The notes beneath the pieces are model-generated. The model saw only the letters and a program-made list of their open reading frames with translations, ran no database searches and was not told the DNA's origin. The position numbers were made by a program, and so were the translations under genes. From Thiothrix litoralis (GTDB taxonomy: Bacteria; Pseudomonadota; Gammaproteobacteria; Thiotrichales; Thiotrichaceae): a DNA stretch of 64,000 bases. Where the stretch lies: positions 3,488,001 to 3,552,000 of the forward strand of contig NZ_CP072801.1 in assembly GCF_017901135.1 (NCBI RefSeq), given 5' to 3'. This document shows, piece after piece, positions 42,128 through 50,895 of the stretch. Position 1 is the first letter of the stretch, and every line of letters starts with the position of its first letter.

Positions 42128-43014
42128 TATGATGCTTTCCTTTCACGCAAATACTTCAATAATTTTTGCTTCGCTTCTTTTTGCGAATCACTGACAGGGC
42201 GTTCAAGTGCTAGACGGTTGAGATCAATATGGAATGCTTGTTGCAATAAATCAATCATGGCTGTGTTGCCCGGATTCTTGATTTTGTAGGTACGCACGAC
42301 ATCATCAGCGTCACGCCGAAGTTCGTAGGCTTCACCATCTTCAAGCTGACTCAGTACTAGCGGGGAGTGGGTCGCAATGAAAAATATGGTATTGGGAAAC
42401 AACTTTTTGAGCGTTGGAATGATCTTAACCTGCCATGCCAGATGGAGGTGGCTCTCGATTTCGTCGATTAAGACGATACCTTGTACATCTTGCAAATCAC
42501 GCGTATTAGTCGATGTACCATATTCTGAAATAATGTTAGTTAAAATTTTGAATATAGAAACAAAGCCAGTGCTAAGTTGAGATAGTTCTTTCTCTTCATT
42601 ATTAACTTTTAAGGTAATATTATTTTTGTCGTCAAGTTCTAGATAATTGGCATCATATTTTGAATCAATTTCATGTAAACACTTTAATAGGGTGAATAAA
42701 TAATGCTGGCGATTGTTTTTGTTTTTTTGGAAGATGCTCGATAAGTTAGCACTTTCCACTATCCAATTACGTAGAGAGTCGGGCTTTTCAGCCGCTTCTT
42801 CAAAATGTCCCCTATCTTGTGTTTCAATGAAGACAACGGGTGGTTCTTCCTTTAAATCTATTTGAAAGTTAATATCTAGTGTATTGAGTAATCTGGTTTT
42901 GCCGACGCCGTTTGCGCCGATGAAGACGTAAGCCTGCTTGCCCGGTTCGAGGTCAAGCTCGATTGTGCCGACGCCTTGCACGTCTTCCAGTCGTAAGTGG
43001 GTTAAATCCAGCAT
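42127..43014 (-). CDS. AAA/ABC-type ATPase (OLD-like, no TOPRIM), partner of the PIN nuclease
   Basis: The protein has 295 residues. Walker A is in YVFIGANGVGKTRLLNTL. An ABC-like signature is LSTGFVSIFKIL. Walker B is GIVLIDEIESHLHLAWQ. The switch histidine is in FFIATHSPLVLSQLEDGEAY. The lineage is that of AAA_15/AAA_21 ATPases from overcoming-lysogeny and defence systems. There is no nuclease domain in the chain; the PIN protein may supply it. GGAG precedes the ATG. The gene is clearly AT-richer than its neighbours, suggesting transfer. Confidence 0.85.
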   Translation of the reverse strand: MLDLTHLRLEDVQGVGTIELDLEPGKQAYVFIGANGVGKTRLLNTLDINFQIDLKEEPPVVFIETQDRGHFEEAAEKPDSLRNWIVESANLSSIFQKNKNNRQHYLFTLLKCLHEIDSKYDANYLELDDKNNITLKVNNEEKELSQLSTGFVSIFKILTNIISEYGTSTNTRDLQDVQGIVLIDEIESHLHLAWQVKIIPTLKKLFPNTIFFIATHSPLVLSQLEDGEAYELRRDADDVVRTYKIKNPGNTAMIDLLQQAFHIDLNRLALERPVSDSQKEAKQKLLKYLRERKAS

Positions 43015-43033
43015 TGTCGTCGCTCCATCGGTA

Positions 43034-43066
43034 GAACCATTTCCGCTACTTTAGCAGAAATGGTTC
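43034..43066. other. Hairpin between nadV and the AAA gene
   Basis: GAACCATTTC pairs exactly with GAAATGGTTC, and GCT/AGC inside continues the stem. No T-run follows on either strand. It separates the NAD salvage operon from the AAA-PIN-YidD genes and may be a terminator or an mRNA-stabilising end. Confidence 0.5.
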
Positions 43067-43085
43067 AGTGTCGGTAATCAGGTGC

Positions 43086-44468
43086 TTAGTGTTGGTTGCT
43101 TCTCGCTCGGATTGCATCAAAGCTATCATCCACCAGCAATTCGCCGTTGCGGAACACCGGGCGCAGCAAATTGCTTTCCCACGACAGCGCATCTTCGCGG
43201 ATGGTTGTCAGCTTGCCAGCATCGCGAATCACCGCCAGCCGCCCACGTTTGGAGTGCTTGCCGGAATCGGTGACCGGCTGTTTGTACACGTCACGCCATG
43301 CACCGTTGATCTGGATCGCGGAAGCTTTCATGGCAAAGCTCAAGGTGTCGCGGTTAACCTTCTGCAACAGCCCGCCGCCCATGCCAAACGCGACGTTTTC
43401 GGTGGAAAAGCCCGCTTGCTGGATACGTTGCAAAATCACGCCGATGGAGTCCACGTCCACCCCGTCGCCTTGAATCACCCGCACGCAATCACTCAGCACT
43501 TTGTAACCCTTGCTGTTTACCCGTCCGCCGAATTCGGCATACAGGCGTTCCAGCACTTCCGGCACGATGTCTTCTGGCACGCCGGAATCAGGGCGGATCA
43601 CCACAGTTGCGCCGCTGCTTTCGACTTGCGCCCGCAATTGCTTGCCCCAAATCTCGGAAACCGCGTGGTGAATGTCGTAGGAATCGGACACCACCGCTAA
43701 CAATTTCCCCGGTTTGGCGAATTGCTTGAGCATATTGGCGTAAGCGTCTGCTTCGCCATCGCGTCCCCACGCGGTAATGGTGGAGTGTTCCGCCGCTGGA
43801 ATCGAGAAGCCCGCCATGTCTGCGCCGTAATATTTCCGCGCTGCCAGCAAGGCCACGACCGTATCCGTGCCCATGAAATTGACCAAATGTGCCATGCCGC
43901 CGAGGGCTGCGGATTCGTGGGAAGACACTCCGCGAGCGCCGAAGTCGTGCAGTTTGAACGGCAGTTCCGCGTCCGGGTTTTCGCAAGTGGCTTCGAGTGA
44001 TTGGCGGATAGTCTGTTTAACTTGCCATGACAGTGTGGCAACGGTAGTCGGATACCAAATCGCCCGCAGCAAAGCCGTTTCCAGATACGACGTCAGCCAG
44101 TAGGCTTGCGGGTCGGTATTGCGTACCTGTACCAGCGCAGTGCCGGTGGGGACTATCGTGCCTTCAGGCAAGGCTGCGATTTCGATGGGCAGGAAACCAC
44201 CGTGCCGTTGCACAATTTGTTCCCAGCCCAAGCGGTAAAACGGTACGCCGTGCGCGGCAAACAGTGCTTCCGCTTCGTCAATATCGGCGAGTGTGACGGG
44301 CTTGCTCAAGGTTTCTTTCAGGAATGCCTGCAAACCGAAAAACAGCGATTGTTTGAACTGCCCGCCGCGTGCTTCGATGTAGGATGACACAACGTCCGCT
44401 CCGGCAGGGTATTGCAGGAAGTGGCTGGCTTTGTAGCTGTCAGTGTTGAGAATCAGGTTGGTGAACAT
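43086..44468 (-). CDS. nadV: Nicotinamide phosphoribosyltransferase
   Basis: The protein has 460 residues. TNLILNTDSYKASHFLQYPA is the hallmark N-terminus of the NAMPT/NadV family. LPFKLHDFGARGVSSHESAA, VVIRPDSGVPEDIVPEVLER and VDSIGVILQRIQQAGFSTEN match the PRPP and nicotinamide site regions. It makes NMN from nicotinamide and PRPP. AGGAGG lies eight bases before the ATG. It follows the NMN adenylyltransferase gene by about 60 bases in one operon, giving the two-step route from nicotinamide to NAD. A stem-loop shared with the other leader lies 27 bases upstream of its start. Confidence 0.95.
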   Translation of the reverse strand: MFTNLILNTDSYKASHFLQYPAGADVVSSYIEARGGQFKQSLFFGLQAFLKETLSKPVTLADIDEAEALFAAHGVPFYRLGWEQIVQRHGGFLPIEIAALPEGTIVPTGTALVQVRNTDPQAYWLTSYLETALLRAIWYPTTVATLSWQVKQTIRQSLEATCENPDAELPFKLHDFGARGVSSHESAALGGMAHLVNFMGTDTVVALLAARKYYGADMAGFSIPAAEHSTITAWGRDGEADAYANMLKQFAKPGKLLAVVSDSYDIHHAVSEIWGKQLRAQVESSGATVVIRPDSGVPEDIVPEVLERLYAEFGGRVNSKGYKVLSDCVRVIQGDGVDVDSIGVILQRIQQAGFSTENVAFGMGGGLLQKVNRDTLSFAMKASAIQINGAWRDVYKQPVTDSGKHSKRGRLAVIRDAGKLTTIREDALSWESNLLRPVFRNGELLVDDSFDAIRARSNQH

Positions 44469-44495
44469 AGGAAATCCTCCTGTGTTGAGAGTTAA

Positions 44496-44514
44496 GCGCC
44501 GGTCTATCCAGCGC
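44496..44514 (-). promoter_or_regulatory. Leader stem-loop of nadV with AUAGA loop
   Basis: On the minus strand GCGCTGG-ATAGA-CCGGCGC pairs over seven positions (one U-G), 27 bases before the nadV ATG. It shares GGATAGACC with the nadM leader, while the outer stem bases differ and still pair. It could be an RNA regulatory element or a protein site. Confidence 0.5.
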
Positions 44515-44529
44515 GGAAAGTGAGAATGT

Positions 44530-45561
44530 TTACCCAATCATCGTTTTGATGATCTGGAAATGGTCTTCAAACAATCGTTCAGGGTCGAGGTCGCCCAACG
44601 GAACCCAGAAAGCCTGTTGCGCATCGTCGCCGCCTTTCACTTTCGGCAGGCCGTGCGCATCGGGTTTGAGTTCGATCAGGAATGCATGGGTAATGGTGCG
44701 CCCGCGTGCGGAACGGTAGGGGTCATCGAAGACCTGTTCCTTCACAATCGAGCCTGCCAACACCGGCGCGGGGACTTTGATGCGGGTTTCTTCACGCAAT
44801 TCGCGGATGACCGCCTCGCGCAGCTTTTCGTGCGGGTCGAGGAAACCGCCGGGTAGCGCCCATTGGCCTTTGCCGGGGCGGGCTTTGCGTTCGATCAGCA
44901 AGATGTGCCCGGCTTGCACCACCACCGCATCGACCGTGACGAAGGTGGGCGCGTAAGGTGCAGCTTCCCAGCCCTTGCGGTACTGGTTGACGAATTCCCA
45001 TTCGCCTGCAATGTGTTGGAAGGTGGCGGATTCGCGGAAGGTTTCCAGCCACCCTTGCACGGCATCAGGCAATTCGCCTTGCGTTGTACCGTGTTGGAAA
45101 TACTGTTCACGCAGCGGAGTGGATGACAGCCCGCGCACGTTGTCCACCGCGACCGATTGCCATTGTGGGAACATCGACAGGTAGTAGGAACTGTGGTCTT
45201 TGCTGTGCCCGATCAGGCCGATGCGCGGCGCGGCACTGCCCACTTTGGGTGGAAAGCGGCAAGTGATGCCATGCACCGATTGTTGCACAAGGGTAATCCA
45301 GCCTTGCTCGTTGTACGTGTCATCCAGCAAGGGTGCGAGGATCAGGCGTTCACCTGCCTCAGGAAACACCGCCCGGATAAACTGTTCGCGTTCGGCAAAT
45401 GTCCACGGGTTACGCAAGGTGCGCGGCTGGCAACTGGAACCGACTAGTACAATGACGCGCTCGGCACGCTGCAACGCGGTTTCCACCACGGCTTGGTGGC
45501 CTGCATGAAAAGGCTGGAAGCGGCCGATAAAGACCAGAAAATCGAAATCAGGTTTGGACAT
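44530..45561 (-). CDS. nadM: Bifunctional NMN adenylyltransferase / Nudix hydrolase
   Basis: The protein has 343 residues. The N-terminal nucleotidyltransferase domain has FLVFIGRFQPFHAGHQAVVE (HxGH motif), IGHSKDHSSYYLSMFPQW and RGLSSTPLREQYFQ. The C-terminal Nudix domain (about 205-340) has the full box GGFLDPHEKLREAVIRELRE plus ET. This is the Synechocystis slr0787 type: it makes NAD from NMN and hydrolyses ADP-ribose. AAGGAG precedes the ATG within a perfect palindrome that could hide the ribosome site. The first gene of the operon with nadV. Confidence 0.95.
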   Translation of the reverse strand: MSKPDFDFLVFIGRFQPFHAGHQAVVETALQRAERVIVLVGSSCQPRTLRNPWTFAEREQFIRAVFPEAGERLILAPLLDDTYNEQGWITLVQQSVHGITCRFPPKVGSAAPRIGLIGHSKDHSSYYLSMFPQWQSVAVDNVRGLSSTPLREQYFQHGTTQGELPDAVQGWLETFRESATFQHIAGEWEFVNQYRKGWEAAPYAPTFVTVDAVVVQAGHILLIERKARPGKGQWALPGGFLDPHEKLREAVIRELREETRIKVPAPVLAGSIVKEQVFDDPYRSARGRTITHAFLIELKPDAHGLPKVKGGDDAQQAFWVPLGDLDPERLFEDHFQIIKTMIG

Positions 45562-45562
45562 G

Positions 45563-45581
45563 TCAGTAAGCTCCTTACTGA
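45563..45581 (-). promoter_or_regulatory. Palindrome over the nadM ribosome-binding site
   Basis: TCAGTAAG-GAG-CTTACTGA (minus strand) is a perfect 8-bp inverted repeat with a 3-base loop ending two bases before the ATG. It contains the AAGGAG ribosome site. In RNA this would fold away part of the Shine-Dalgarno sequence; as DNA it could be an operator. Confidence 0.55.
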
Positions 45582-45591
45582 GAATGGTTGG

Positions 45592-45608
45592 TCTTGGTCT
45601 ATCCAAGA
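45592..45608 (-). promoter_or_regulatory. Leader stem-loop of nadM with AUAGA loop
   Basis: On the minus strand TCTTGG-ATAGA-CCAAGA pairs perfectly, 30 bases before the nadM ATG. The same GG-ATAGA-CC core lies 27 bases before nadV with a different but paired outer stem. Confidence 0.5.
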
Positions 45609-45786
45609 TACTTATCAGTAGACACCCATTCGTGAGGGGAGTCAATTACCGCCCATCTGGTGATGAAGTGTCTGGTTATCTATCGTTTTTTAAGATCGTT
45701 ACGTATTAGACAATCAATTTTATAAAAATAGAAGAAAGCCCCATACTGGCTATATTGATACATAAACACCAGACAGGAGATTACTC

Positions 45787-46254
45787 ATGGACATCAATAT
45801 CGGTATTCCCAACGACCAACGCCAAGCCATTGCTGACGGCCTTTCACGCTTGCTCGCCGACACTTACACGCTTTATTTGAAGACCCACAACTATCACTGG
45901 AACGTGACCGGGCCGATGTTCAATACCCTGCACCTCATGTTCGAGACGCAGTACACCGAACTGGCACTTGCGGTGGATTTGGTGGCAGAACGCATCCGCG
46001 CCCTTGGCTACCCAGCACCGGGTACTTACGCGGCTTACAGCAAGCTCTCATCCATCAAGGAAGAAGAAGGCGTGCCCAAGGCACAAGACATGATCCGCAA
46101 ACTGGTGGAAGGTCAGGAAGCGGTGGTACGCACTGCCCGCAGCATTTTCCCACTGGTCGATGCTGCCAGCGATGAACCCACAGCGGATTTGTTGACCCAG
46201 CGGATGCAAATCCACGAAAAGAATGCGTGGATGTTGCGTAGCATGTTGGAGTGA
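45787..46254 (+). CDS. dps: Dps/ferritin-like DNA-protection protein
   Basis: The protein has 155 residues. [20 protein letters not shown] and [20 protein letters not shown] carry the inter-subunit ferroxidase ligands (H, H, D, E). The four-helix bundle continues with [20 protein letters not shown] and ends [13 protein letters not shown]. Dodecameric Dps stores iron oxidised with peroxide and coats DNA in stress. CAGGAGA precedes the ATG. It is a single gene, divergent from the NAD salvage operon. Confidence 0.95.
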   Translation: MDINIGIPNDQRQAIADGLSRLLADTYTLYLKTHNYHWNVTGPMFNTLHLMFETQYTELALAVDLVAERIRALGYPAPGTYAAYSKLSSIKEEEGVPKAQDMIRKLVEGQEAVVRTARSIFPLVDAASDEPTADLLTQRMQIHEKNAWMLRSMLE

Positions 46255-46259
46255 TCCGT

Positions 46260-46994
46260 TTAGCTCAGCGCTTTCAAGGTCAACGACAAACTCGCCAGCA
46301 ACAATAATACCCCAATCAGGCGCGTCATCTGCGTTTGCGTCAAACCCGTATGCACATGACCGCCTAACCACAATGCCCCCAACATAATAGGCAAAGCAAA
46401 CAATGCACTCCACCACACCGTTTGCGCCATCAGCAGCCCGGCGATAAAAAACGTGACAATACGCACTGCACCTTCGATGAAAAACAGCGCCGAAAACGTG
46501 GCTCGCAACAAGCTTTTGTCGTGGATGCGGTGGTTCAGGTAAATCACATAAGGCGGCCCACCCGTGCCGAACAAGCCGCCCACCGTACCACCCGTCAAAG
46601 CAGCAGGCACTGCCCACCCGCGTGAAATCGGCTTTTCACCCTTGAGGTTCAGCAAGCTGCGGATGGCAAAGACTAAAATGAACGCCGCCAGTGCCAACAA
46701 CATTGGCGTCATCGGCAGATTCACCAGCAATTGCGTGCCAATGATCACCCCCAGCAGGCTAAACGGAATCAGGATATTGATTTCCTGCCATTGCACCCGC
46801 TTCAAATCCAGCCCGCCCATCACCAGCGACGCGGTGAAATCCAGCAGCAGAATCAGCGGCACCACAAAGGTCAGCGGCAAAAACAGCGCCAGCAAGGGCA
46901 CGGCAATCAAGCCCGACCCAAACCCCGCAATGCCCCGGATGAAATACGCCAGCACCACAATCGCCGTTGCAGCAGCATACTGCCAGACTTCCAT
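46260..46994 (-). CDS. TauE/SafE-family membrane protein (sulfite/anion exporter-like)
   Basis: The 244-residue protein contains about eight TM helices. VLAYFIRGIAGFGSGLIAVP at the N-terminus and GTVGGLFGTGGPPYVIYLNH in the middle are the two TauE repeat motifs. Members export sulfite, sulfoacetate or other organic anions; substrate here is unknown. The ATG shares a base with the hisI stop (TGATG), so the two are coupled despite unrelated roles. The frame is open three bases further to a TTG. Confidence 0.9.
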   Translation of the reverse strand: MEVWQYAAATAIVVLAYFIRGIAGFGSGLIAVPLLALFLPLTFVVPLILLLDFTASLVMGGLDLKRVQWQEINILIPFSLLGVIIGTQLLVNLPMTPMLLALAAFILVFAIRSLLNLKGEKPISRGWAVPAALTGGTVGGLFGTGGPPYVIYLNHRIHDKSLLRATFSALFFIEGAVRIVTFFIAGLLMAQTVWWSALFALPIMLGALWLGGHVHTGLTQTQMTRLIGVLLLLASLSLTLKALS

Positions 46995-47380
46995 CAAGCG
47001 TAGAGCGTTTGCGGGTCAATCAGCACGTCACGGTCAATGATGACCTGATCGCCTTCCACCTTGTTGTAAAAACAGGAGCGCCGCCCGGTATGGCAAGCAG
47101 GCCCAGTCTGATCCACCAACAGCAAAATCGTGTCGGCATCGCAATCAATGCGCAATTCCTTCAACACCTGCATCTGCCCAGAGGACTCGCCCTTGCGCCA
47201 GAACTTGTTGCGCGAACGTGACCAGTAACAAACGCGCCCGGTTTGTAGGGTTTCTTCGATACTTTCCCGGTTCATCCACGCCATCATCAGGACTTCGTGG
47301 GTATCGTGTTGCTGGGCAATGGCGGGGATCAGGCCATCAGCATTGTATTTAAGCGCGTCGAGTGTGTCGGTCAGTGTCAT
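46994..47380 (-). CDS. hisI: Phosphoribosyl-AMP cyclohydrolase
   Basis: The protein has 128 residues and is the HisI-only form with no HisE fusion. [20 protein letters not shown], then [40 protein letters not shown] and TGRRSCFY carry the Mg (DCD) and Zn (C...C) sites. It opens the purine ring in the third step of histidine synthesis. No other his genes are in the window; it is coupled to the TauE gene. Confidence 0.97.
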   Translation of the reverse strand: MTLTDTLDALKYNADGLIPAIAQQHDTHEVLMMAWMNRESIEETLQTGRVCYWSRSRNKFWRKGESSGQMQVLKELRIDCDADTILLLVDQTGPACHTGRRSCFYNKVEGDQVIIDRDVLIDPQTLYA

Positions 47381-47469
47381 GGTGTTCCTGCTAATGCATC
47401 GTTTATTGGTGCGAGTATACCAGCATGTTGTAAGATATAGCCCACCTCTGATTTAAGCGAAATGACCCC

Positions 47470-48138
47470 ATGTTAACCCTGTACCAATTTAATGCCTGCC
47501 CGTTCTGCTGGAAGGTGAAAGCCTTCATGAACTACACCCACATCCCCTATGACGTGGTGGAAGTCACCCCGTTTGGCATGAAGGAGCTGGATTTTACCGA
47601 CCATAAAAAAGTGCCCGTGCTGAAAGACGGTGCGGAAATCGTGGTGGAATCCAGCGCGATTGTGCGTTACCTGAACGACAAATACGCAGATTTGCTTCCC
47701 GCCCCGCAGGATGATGAATGGCAGGCGTGGGTAGATAACACGCTGGTGCATTACCTGCCGCCATTGATTCACCCCAACATCGGCAAGTCGTTCAAGAACC
47801 TTGGCCTGTTGATGACCAGCAGTAAAGATGGCGCAGCAAAGCGTTTCTTCGTGCGTTTGGCGGGAGCGCTGGTTATGCCACGTGTCGCCAACAAAATGAA
47901 GCTGAAACACCATATCCAGAATCCTGAAAGCGAATTTCAGGCAGCACTGGCGCATTGGATAGATAAAGGTTTAGCCGGAAAAGCCTTTTATGGAGGAGAG
48001 CAACCCAGCTTGGTGGACACCAACGTCTTCGGCGTCTTACGTTCTGCCCAAGGCATGGGCATTCTCGAAGCAGCGGCTGTGACCAACCCTGAATTTGGGC
48101 GCTGGTACGAAGCCTGTCGCGGCATGATGGGCGCGTAA
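47470..48138 (+). CDS. GST-fold protein, prostaglandin E synthase 2-like
   Basis: The protein has 222 residues. LTLYQFNACPFCWKVKAFMN has a glutaredoxin-like CPFC active site. HKKVPVLKDGAEIVVESSAI and VRYLNDKYADLLP complete the thioredoxin fold, and a GST-like helical domain follows (GEQPSLVDTNVFGVLRSAQG). The order matches the microsomal prostaglandin E synthase 2-like branch. In bacteria the reaction is unknown, probably thiol-disulfide or glutathione chemistry. Confidence 0.85.
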   Translation: MLTLYQFNACPFCWKVKAFMNYTHIPYDVVEVTPFGMKELDFTDHKKVPVLKDGAEIVVESSAIVRYLNDKYADLLPAPQDDEWQAWVDNTLVHYLPPLIHPNIGKSFKNLGLLMTSSKDGAAKRFFVRLAGALVMPRVANKMKLKHHIQNPESEFQAALAHWIDKGLAGKAFYGGEQPSLVDTNVFGVLRSAQGMGILEAAAVTNPEFGRWYEACRGMMGA

Positions 48139-48155
48139 CAAGACCCTCTCTTGCT

Positions 48156-48191
48156 CCCCTCCTTTGCAAAAGGAGGGGTTGGGGGAGGATT
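48156..48191. repeat. Hairpin repeat CCCCTCCTTT/AAAGGAGGGG with GGGGGAGG tail
   Basis: A perfect 10-bp inverted repeat is followed by TTGGGGGAGGATTTTC. It separates two convergent genes and can act as a terminator. It resembles dispersed repeats that I recall from many genomes; no second copy is in this window. Confidence 0.5.
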
Positions 48192-48207
48192 TTCTTCCAC
48201 GATACCG

Positions 48208-48573
48208 TTAAATCACTTGCCCCGGCAGTTTGCGCTTATAACCGCGTTCTTCGAGTTTAGCCAGATACTCTGCCCAGTTCTGCTCCATGTTCTTGCCCAA
48301 GTCATACAGCAAGTTCCAGTCATAAATACCACTGTCGTGATTGTCATCAAAGGTTAACTGGATGGCGTAATGCCCTACCTGTTCAATGCCTTTGATATTC
48401 ACGTTTTCCTTGCCGATTTGCAGGGTTTCCTGCCCCGGCCCGTGACCACGCACTTCGGCAGAAGGTGAATTCACCCGCAGGTATTCACAGCTCAAGGCGT
48501 GTACTTCGTCGCCCGGCCAAGTGATCAGCAGTTCGCGGGTTTTCTGGTTCAGGGTAATGTCGAGTGGTGTCAT
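48208..48573 (-). CDS. DUF971 (GBBH-like N-terminal) protein
   Basis: The protein has 121 residues. LNQKTRELLITWPGDEVHAL, then CEYLRVNSPSAEVRGHG, VNIKGIEQVGHYAIQLTFDD and GIYDWNLLYDLG match DUF971, which is the N-terminal domain of gamma-butyrobetaine hydroxylase found alone in bacteria. Stand-alone forms are linked to Fe-S or molybdenum enzyme maturation in some reports; here only the genomic link to hslVU is seen. It follows hslU by 12 bases. Confidence 0.9.
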   Translation of the reverse strand: MTPLDITLNQKTRELLITWPGDEVHALSCEYLRVNSPSAEVRGHGPGQETLQIGKENVNIKGIEQVGHYAIQLTFDDNHDSGIYDWNLLYDLGKNMEQNWAEYLAKLEERGYKRKLPGQVI

Positions 48574-48585
48574 GTTTGGTTCTCT

Positions 48586-49953
48586 TTACAAAATGTAACG
48601 GCTCAGGTCTTCGTCTTTAACCAGTTCGCCAAGGGTTTTGTCCACGTAGGCGGCGTCAACCGTCATGGTGCTGTCGCAATCGGGCGCTTCAAACAGCACC
48701 GTTTCCAGCAAACGCTCCACCACCGTGTGCAGGCGGCGCGCGCCGATGTTTTCGGTGCGTTCGTTGACTTCAAAGGCAATTTCCGCAATGCGGCGGATCG
48801 CATCCGGGGCAAATGTCAGCTTGACGCCTTCGGTTGCCAGCAAGCCTTCGTACTGTTCAGTCAGGGATGCATTCGGTTCGGTGAGGATGCGCTCGAAGTC
48901 ATTCGCGCTCAAGGCATCCATTTCTACACGAATAGGTAGCCGACCCTGTAATTCCGGTATTAAGTCAGAGGGTTTGGAAACGTGGAAGGCGCCCGAGGCA
49001 ATGAACAAGATATGGTCGGTTTTGACCATGCCGTATTTGGTGTTGACGGTGCAGCCTTCGATCAGTGGCAGCAAGTCACGTTGCACACCTTCGCGGGAAA
49101 CATCTGCGCCGCTGGTTTGTCCGCTGCGTGCCACTTTGTCGATTTCGTCGAGGAAGACGATGCCGGTTTGTTCAACGGCGAACAAGGCGCGTTGCTTCAG
49201 CTCATCCTCGTTGACCATCTTGTGGGCTTCTTCCTCGGTCAGCACTTTGAGCGCGTCCTTGATTTTCATCTTGCGCTTGCGTTTTTTGCTCTGGTTGAGG
49301 TTCTGGAACATGCCTTGGAGTTGGCTGGCCATTTCTTCCATGCCCGGCGGGGTCATGATTTCCACGCTGGCACCGCCGACGGAGACATCCAGCTCGATTT
49401 CCTTGTCGTTGAGTTCACCTTCGCGCAGTTTTTTGCGGAATTTCTGGCGGGTAGGGGAATCGTCACGCACCGGCTTGGCGGGTTCGTCATCACCGGTGGC
49501 TAGCCATTCGTTGACCGGGGTTTCCTTGCGCGGCGCAGGTAATAGGAGGTCGAGGATGCGTTCTTCCGCCGCTTCGCCAGCGCGGTATTTAACCTTGTCC
49601 ACTTCCTGTTCGCGCATCATTTTCATCGCCATGTCGGCGAGGTCGCGGATGATAGAGTCGACTTCCTTGCCCACGTAACCGACTTCGGTGAATTTGGTGG
49701 CTTCGACCTTGATGAAGGGTGCGTTGGCGAGTTTGGCGAGGCGGCGGGCAATTTCGGTTTTGCCGACACCCGTGGGGCCAATCATCAGGATATTTTTGGG
49801 GGTCACTTCGGGGCGCAGCGCATCATCAAGCTGCTGGCGACGCCAGCGGTTGCGCAGGGCAATGGCGACGGAACGCTTGGCCTTGTCCTGACCAATCACG
49901 TGCTTGTCGAGTTCTTGGACGATTTCGCGGGGGGTCATGGTTCCGACGCTCAT
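48586..49953 (-). CDS. hslU: ATP-dependent protease ATPase subunit HslU
   Basis: The protein has 455 residues. [20 protein letters not shown] at the N-terminus, Walker [21 protein letters not shown], Walker [14 protein letters not shown], and the C-terminal EDLSRYIL tail that activates HslV are all present. The I-domain insertion lies at about 110-240. HslU unfolds substrates and feeds them to HslV. Its ATG shares a base with the hslV stop. Confidence 0.98.
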   Translation of the reverse strand: MSVGTMTPREIVQELDKHVIGQDKAKRSVAIALRNRWRRQQLDDALRPEVTPKNILMIGPTGVGKTEIARRLAKLANAPFIKVEATKFTEVGYVGKEVDSIIRDLADMAMKMMREQEVDKVKYRAGEAAEERILDLLLPAPRKETPVNEWLATGDDEPAKPVRDDSPTRQKFRKKLREGELNDKEIELDVSVGGASVEIMTPPGMEEMASQLQGMFQNLNQSKKRKRKMKIKDALKVLTEEEAHKMVNEDELKQRALFAVEQTGIVFLDEIDKVARSGQTSGADVSREGVQRDLLPLIEGCTVNTKYGMVKTDHILFIASGAFHVSKPSDLIPELQGRLPIRVEMDALSANDFERILTEPNASLTEQYEGLLATEGVKLTFAPDAIRRIAEIAFEVNERTENIGARRLHTVVERLLETVLFEAPDCDSTMTVDAAYVDKTLGELVKDEDLSRYIL

Positions 49954-50486
49954 CAGAGTTCCTCAATGGTCAGGTTGTGGTTGCTGTAAATGCAGATGTC
50001 AGCAGCGATGTGCAAGCCTTTTTCGACGATTTCACGCGCGGAAAGCTCAGTGTTTTCCAGCAGGGCGCGTGCTGCCGATTGGGCGAATGCACCGCCGGAA
50101 CCGATGGCGATTAAATCGTTTTCTTGCTCTATCACGTCGCCGTTGCCGGTGATCAGTAGGGACGCGGTGGCATCGGCGACGATCAGCAAGGCTTCCAGTT
50201 TGCGCAACATGCGGTCGGTGCGCCAGTCTTTCGCCAGTTCCACTGCTGCACGGGTCAGGTTGCCGTGGTGTGCCTGGAGCTTGCTTTCAAAGCGTTCAAA
50301 CAGGGTGAAGGCATCCGCCGTGCCGCCAGCGAAGCCAGCAATCACTTTGTCGTTGTACAGGCGGCGTACTTTGCGGGCATTGCCTTTCATGACGGTATTG
50401 CCTAGCGTCACCTGACCATCACCACCTACGACAACTTTGCCGTCGCGGCGCACGCTCAGGATGGTGGTTCCTCGGTATTGTTCCAA
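49953..50486 (-). CDS. hslV: ATP-dependent protease subunit HslV
   Basis: The protein has 177 residues from a TTG at 50484-50486. The usual HslV start is a few residues before the catalytic threonine in [20 protein letters not shown]. Here the only codon there is TTG, with GGAG six bases upstream, while the first ATG at 50546 would add 20 unsupported residues. [20 protein letters not shown], then [17 protein letters not shown] and [19 protein letters not shown] are typical. It is the first gene of hslVU-DUF971. Confidence 0.93.
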   Translation of the reverse strand: MEQYRGTTILSVRRDGKVVVGGDGQVTLGNTVMKGNARKVRRLYNDKVIAGFAGGTADAFTLFERFESKLQAHHGNLTRAAVELAKDWRTDRMLRKLEALLIVADATASLLITGNGDVIEQENDLIAIGSGGAFAQSAARALLENTELSAREIVEKGLHIAADICIYSNHNLTIEEL

Positions 50487-50652
50487 AATCAGCTCCAGAT
50501 TTTTTAGTCTAGCCCCTAGCGTGTGGGTGTTTGGGGTAAATTTCAAGGGCTAGGGAATACCCACATCGCCATAAAAAAAATATTGTTTAAGGAATGTGCT
50601 TGCAGCGTGTATTATGCTTAGCGGAGTGCGAGATTTTTCCTTTTAAGTTCAA

Positions 50653-50694
50653 TGGGTTGTTGGTGCAACATTGTTGTTTTGATGCAACAGCCCA
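50653..50694 (+). other. Leader hairpin of the small membrane protein gene
   Basis: TGGGTTGTTG pairs with CAACAGCCCA (one G-U) around a 22-base loop with an inner GTGCAAC/GATGCAAC repeat. TTTTGTTGC follows. It lies 33 bases before the small ORF at 50728 and could be an attenuator or terminator. Confidence 0.35.
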
Positions 50695-50727
50695 TTTTGT
50701 TGCTCTTGAGCCTTCAGGAGGTGTTGT

Positions 50728-50841
50728 ATGAGTATATTTGGCTTGGTGATATTCGTTATCATTGTGTTCGCGGCTTGCTATACCTGTCAGTTTGGTACCC
50801 GTCGCGAAAACTTACCCGATGAAATTAAGAAACTGCTGTAA
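50728..50841 (+). CDS. Small single-TM protein, 37 residues
   Basis: The ATG has TTCAGGAGG at ideal spacing. The chain MSIFGLVIFVIIVFAACYTC is one hydrophobic helix, followed by a short basic/acidic tail ENLPDEIKKLL. The ribosome site, start, helix and charged tail are what small membrane regulators look like. No homologue is recalled. It stands alone between hslV (divergent) and argD, with hairpins on both sides. Confidence 0.6.
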   Translation: MSIFGLVIFVIIVFAACYTCQFGTRRENLPDEIKKLL

Positions 50842-50895
50842 GTTGACTATCCAGAACAAATTCGACCCAAAATATTTACCTACCGATTGAAACCT

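Noticed and set aside
48665..49678. 337-codon plus-strand frame opposite hslU
   Set aside because: Pure shadow of hslU on the other strand; Ser/Arg-rich translation without domains.
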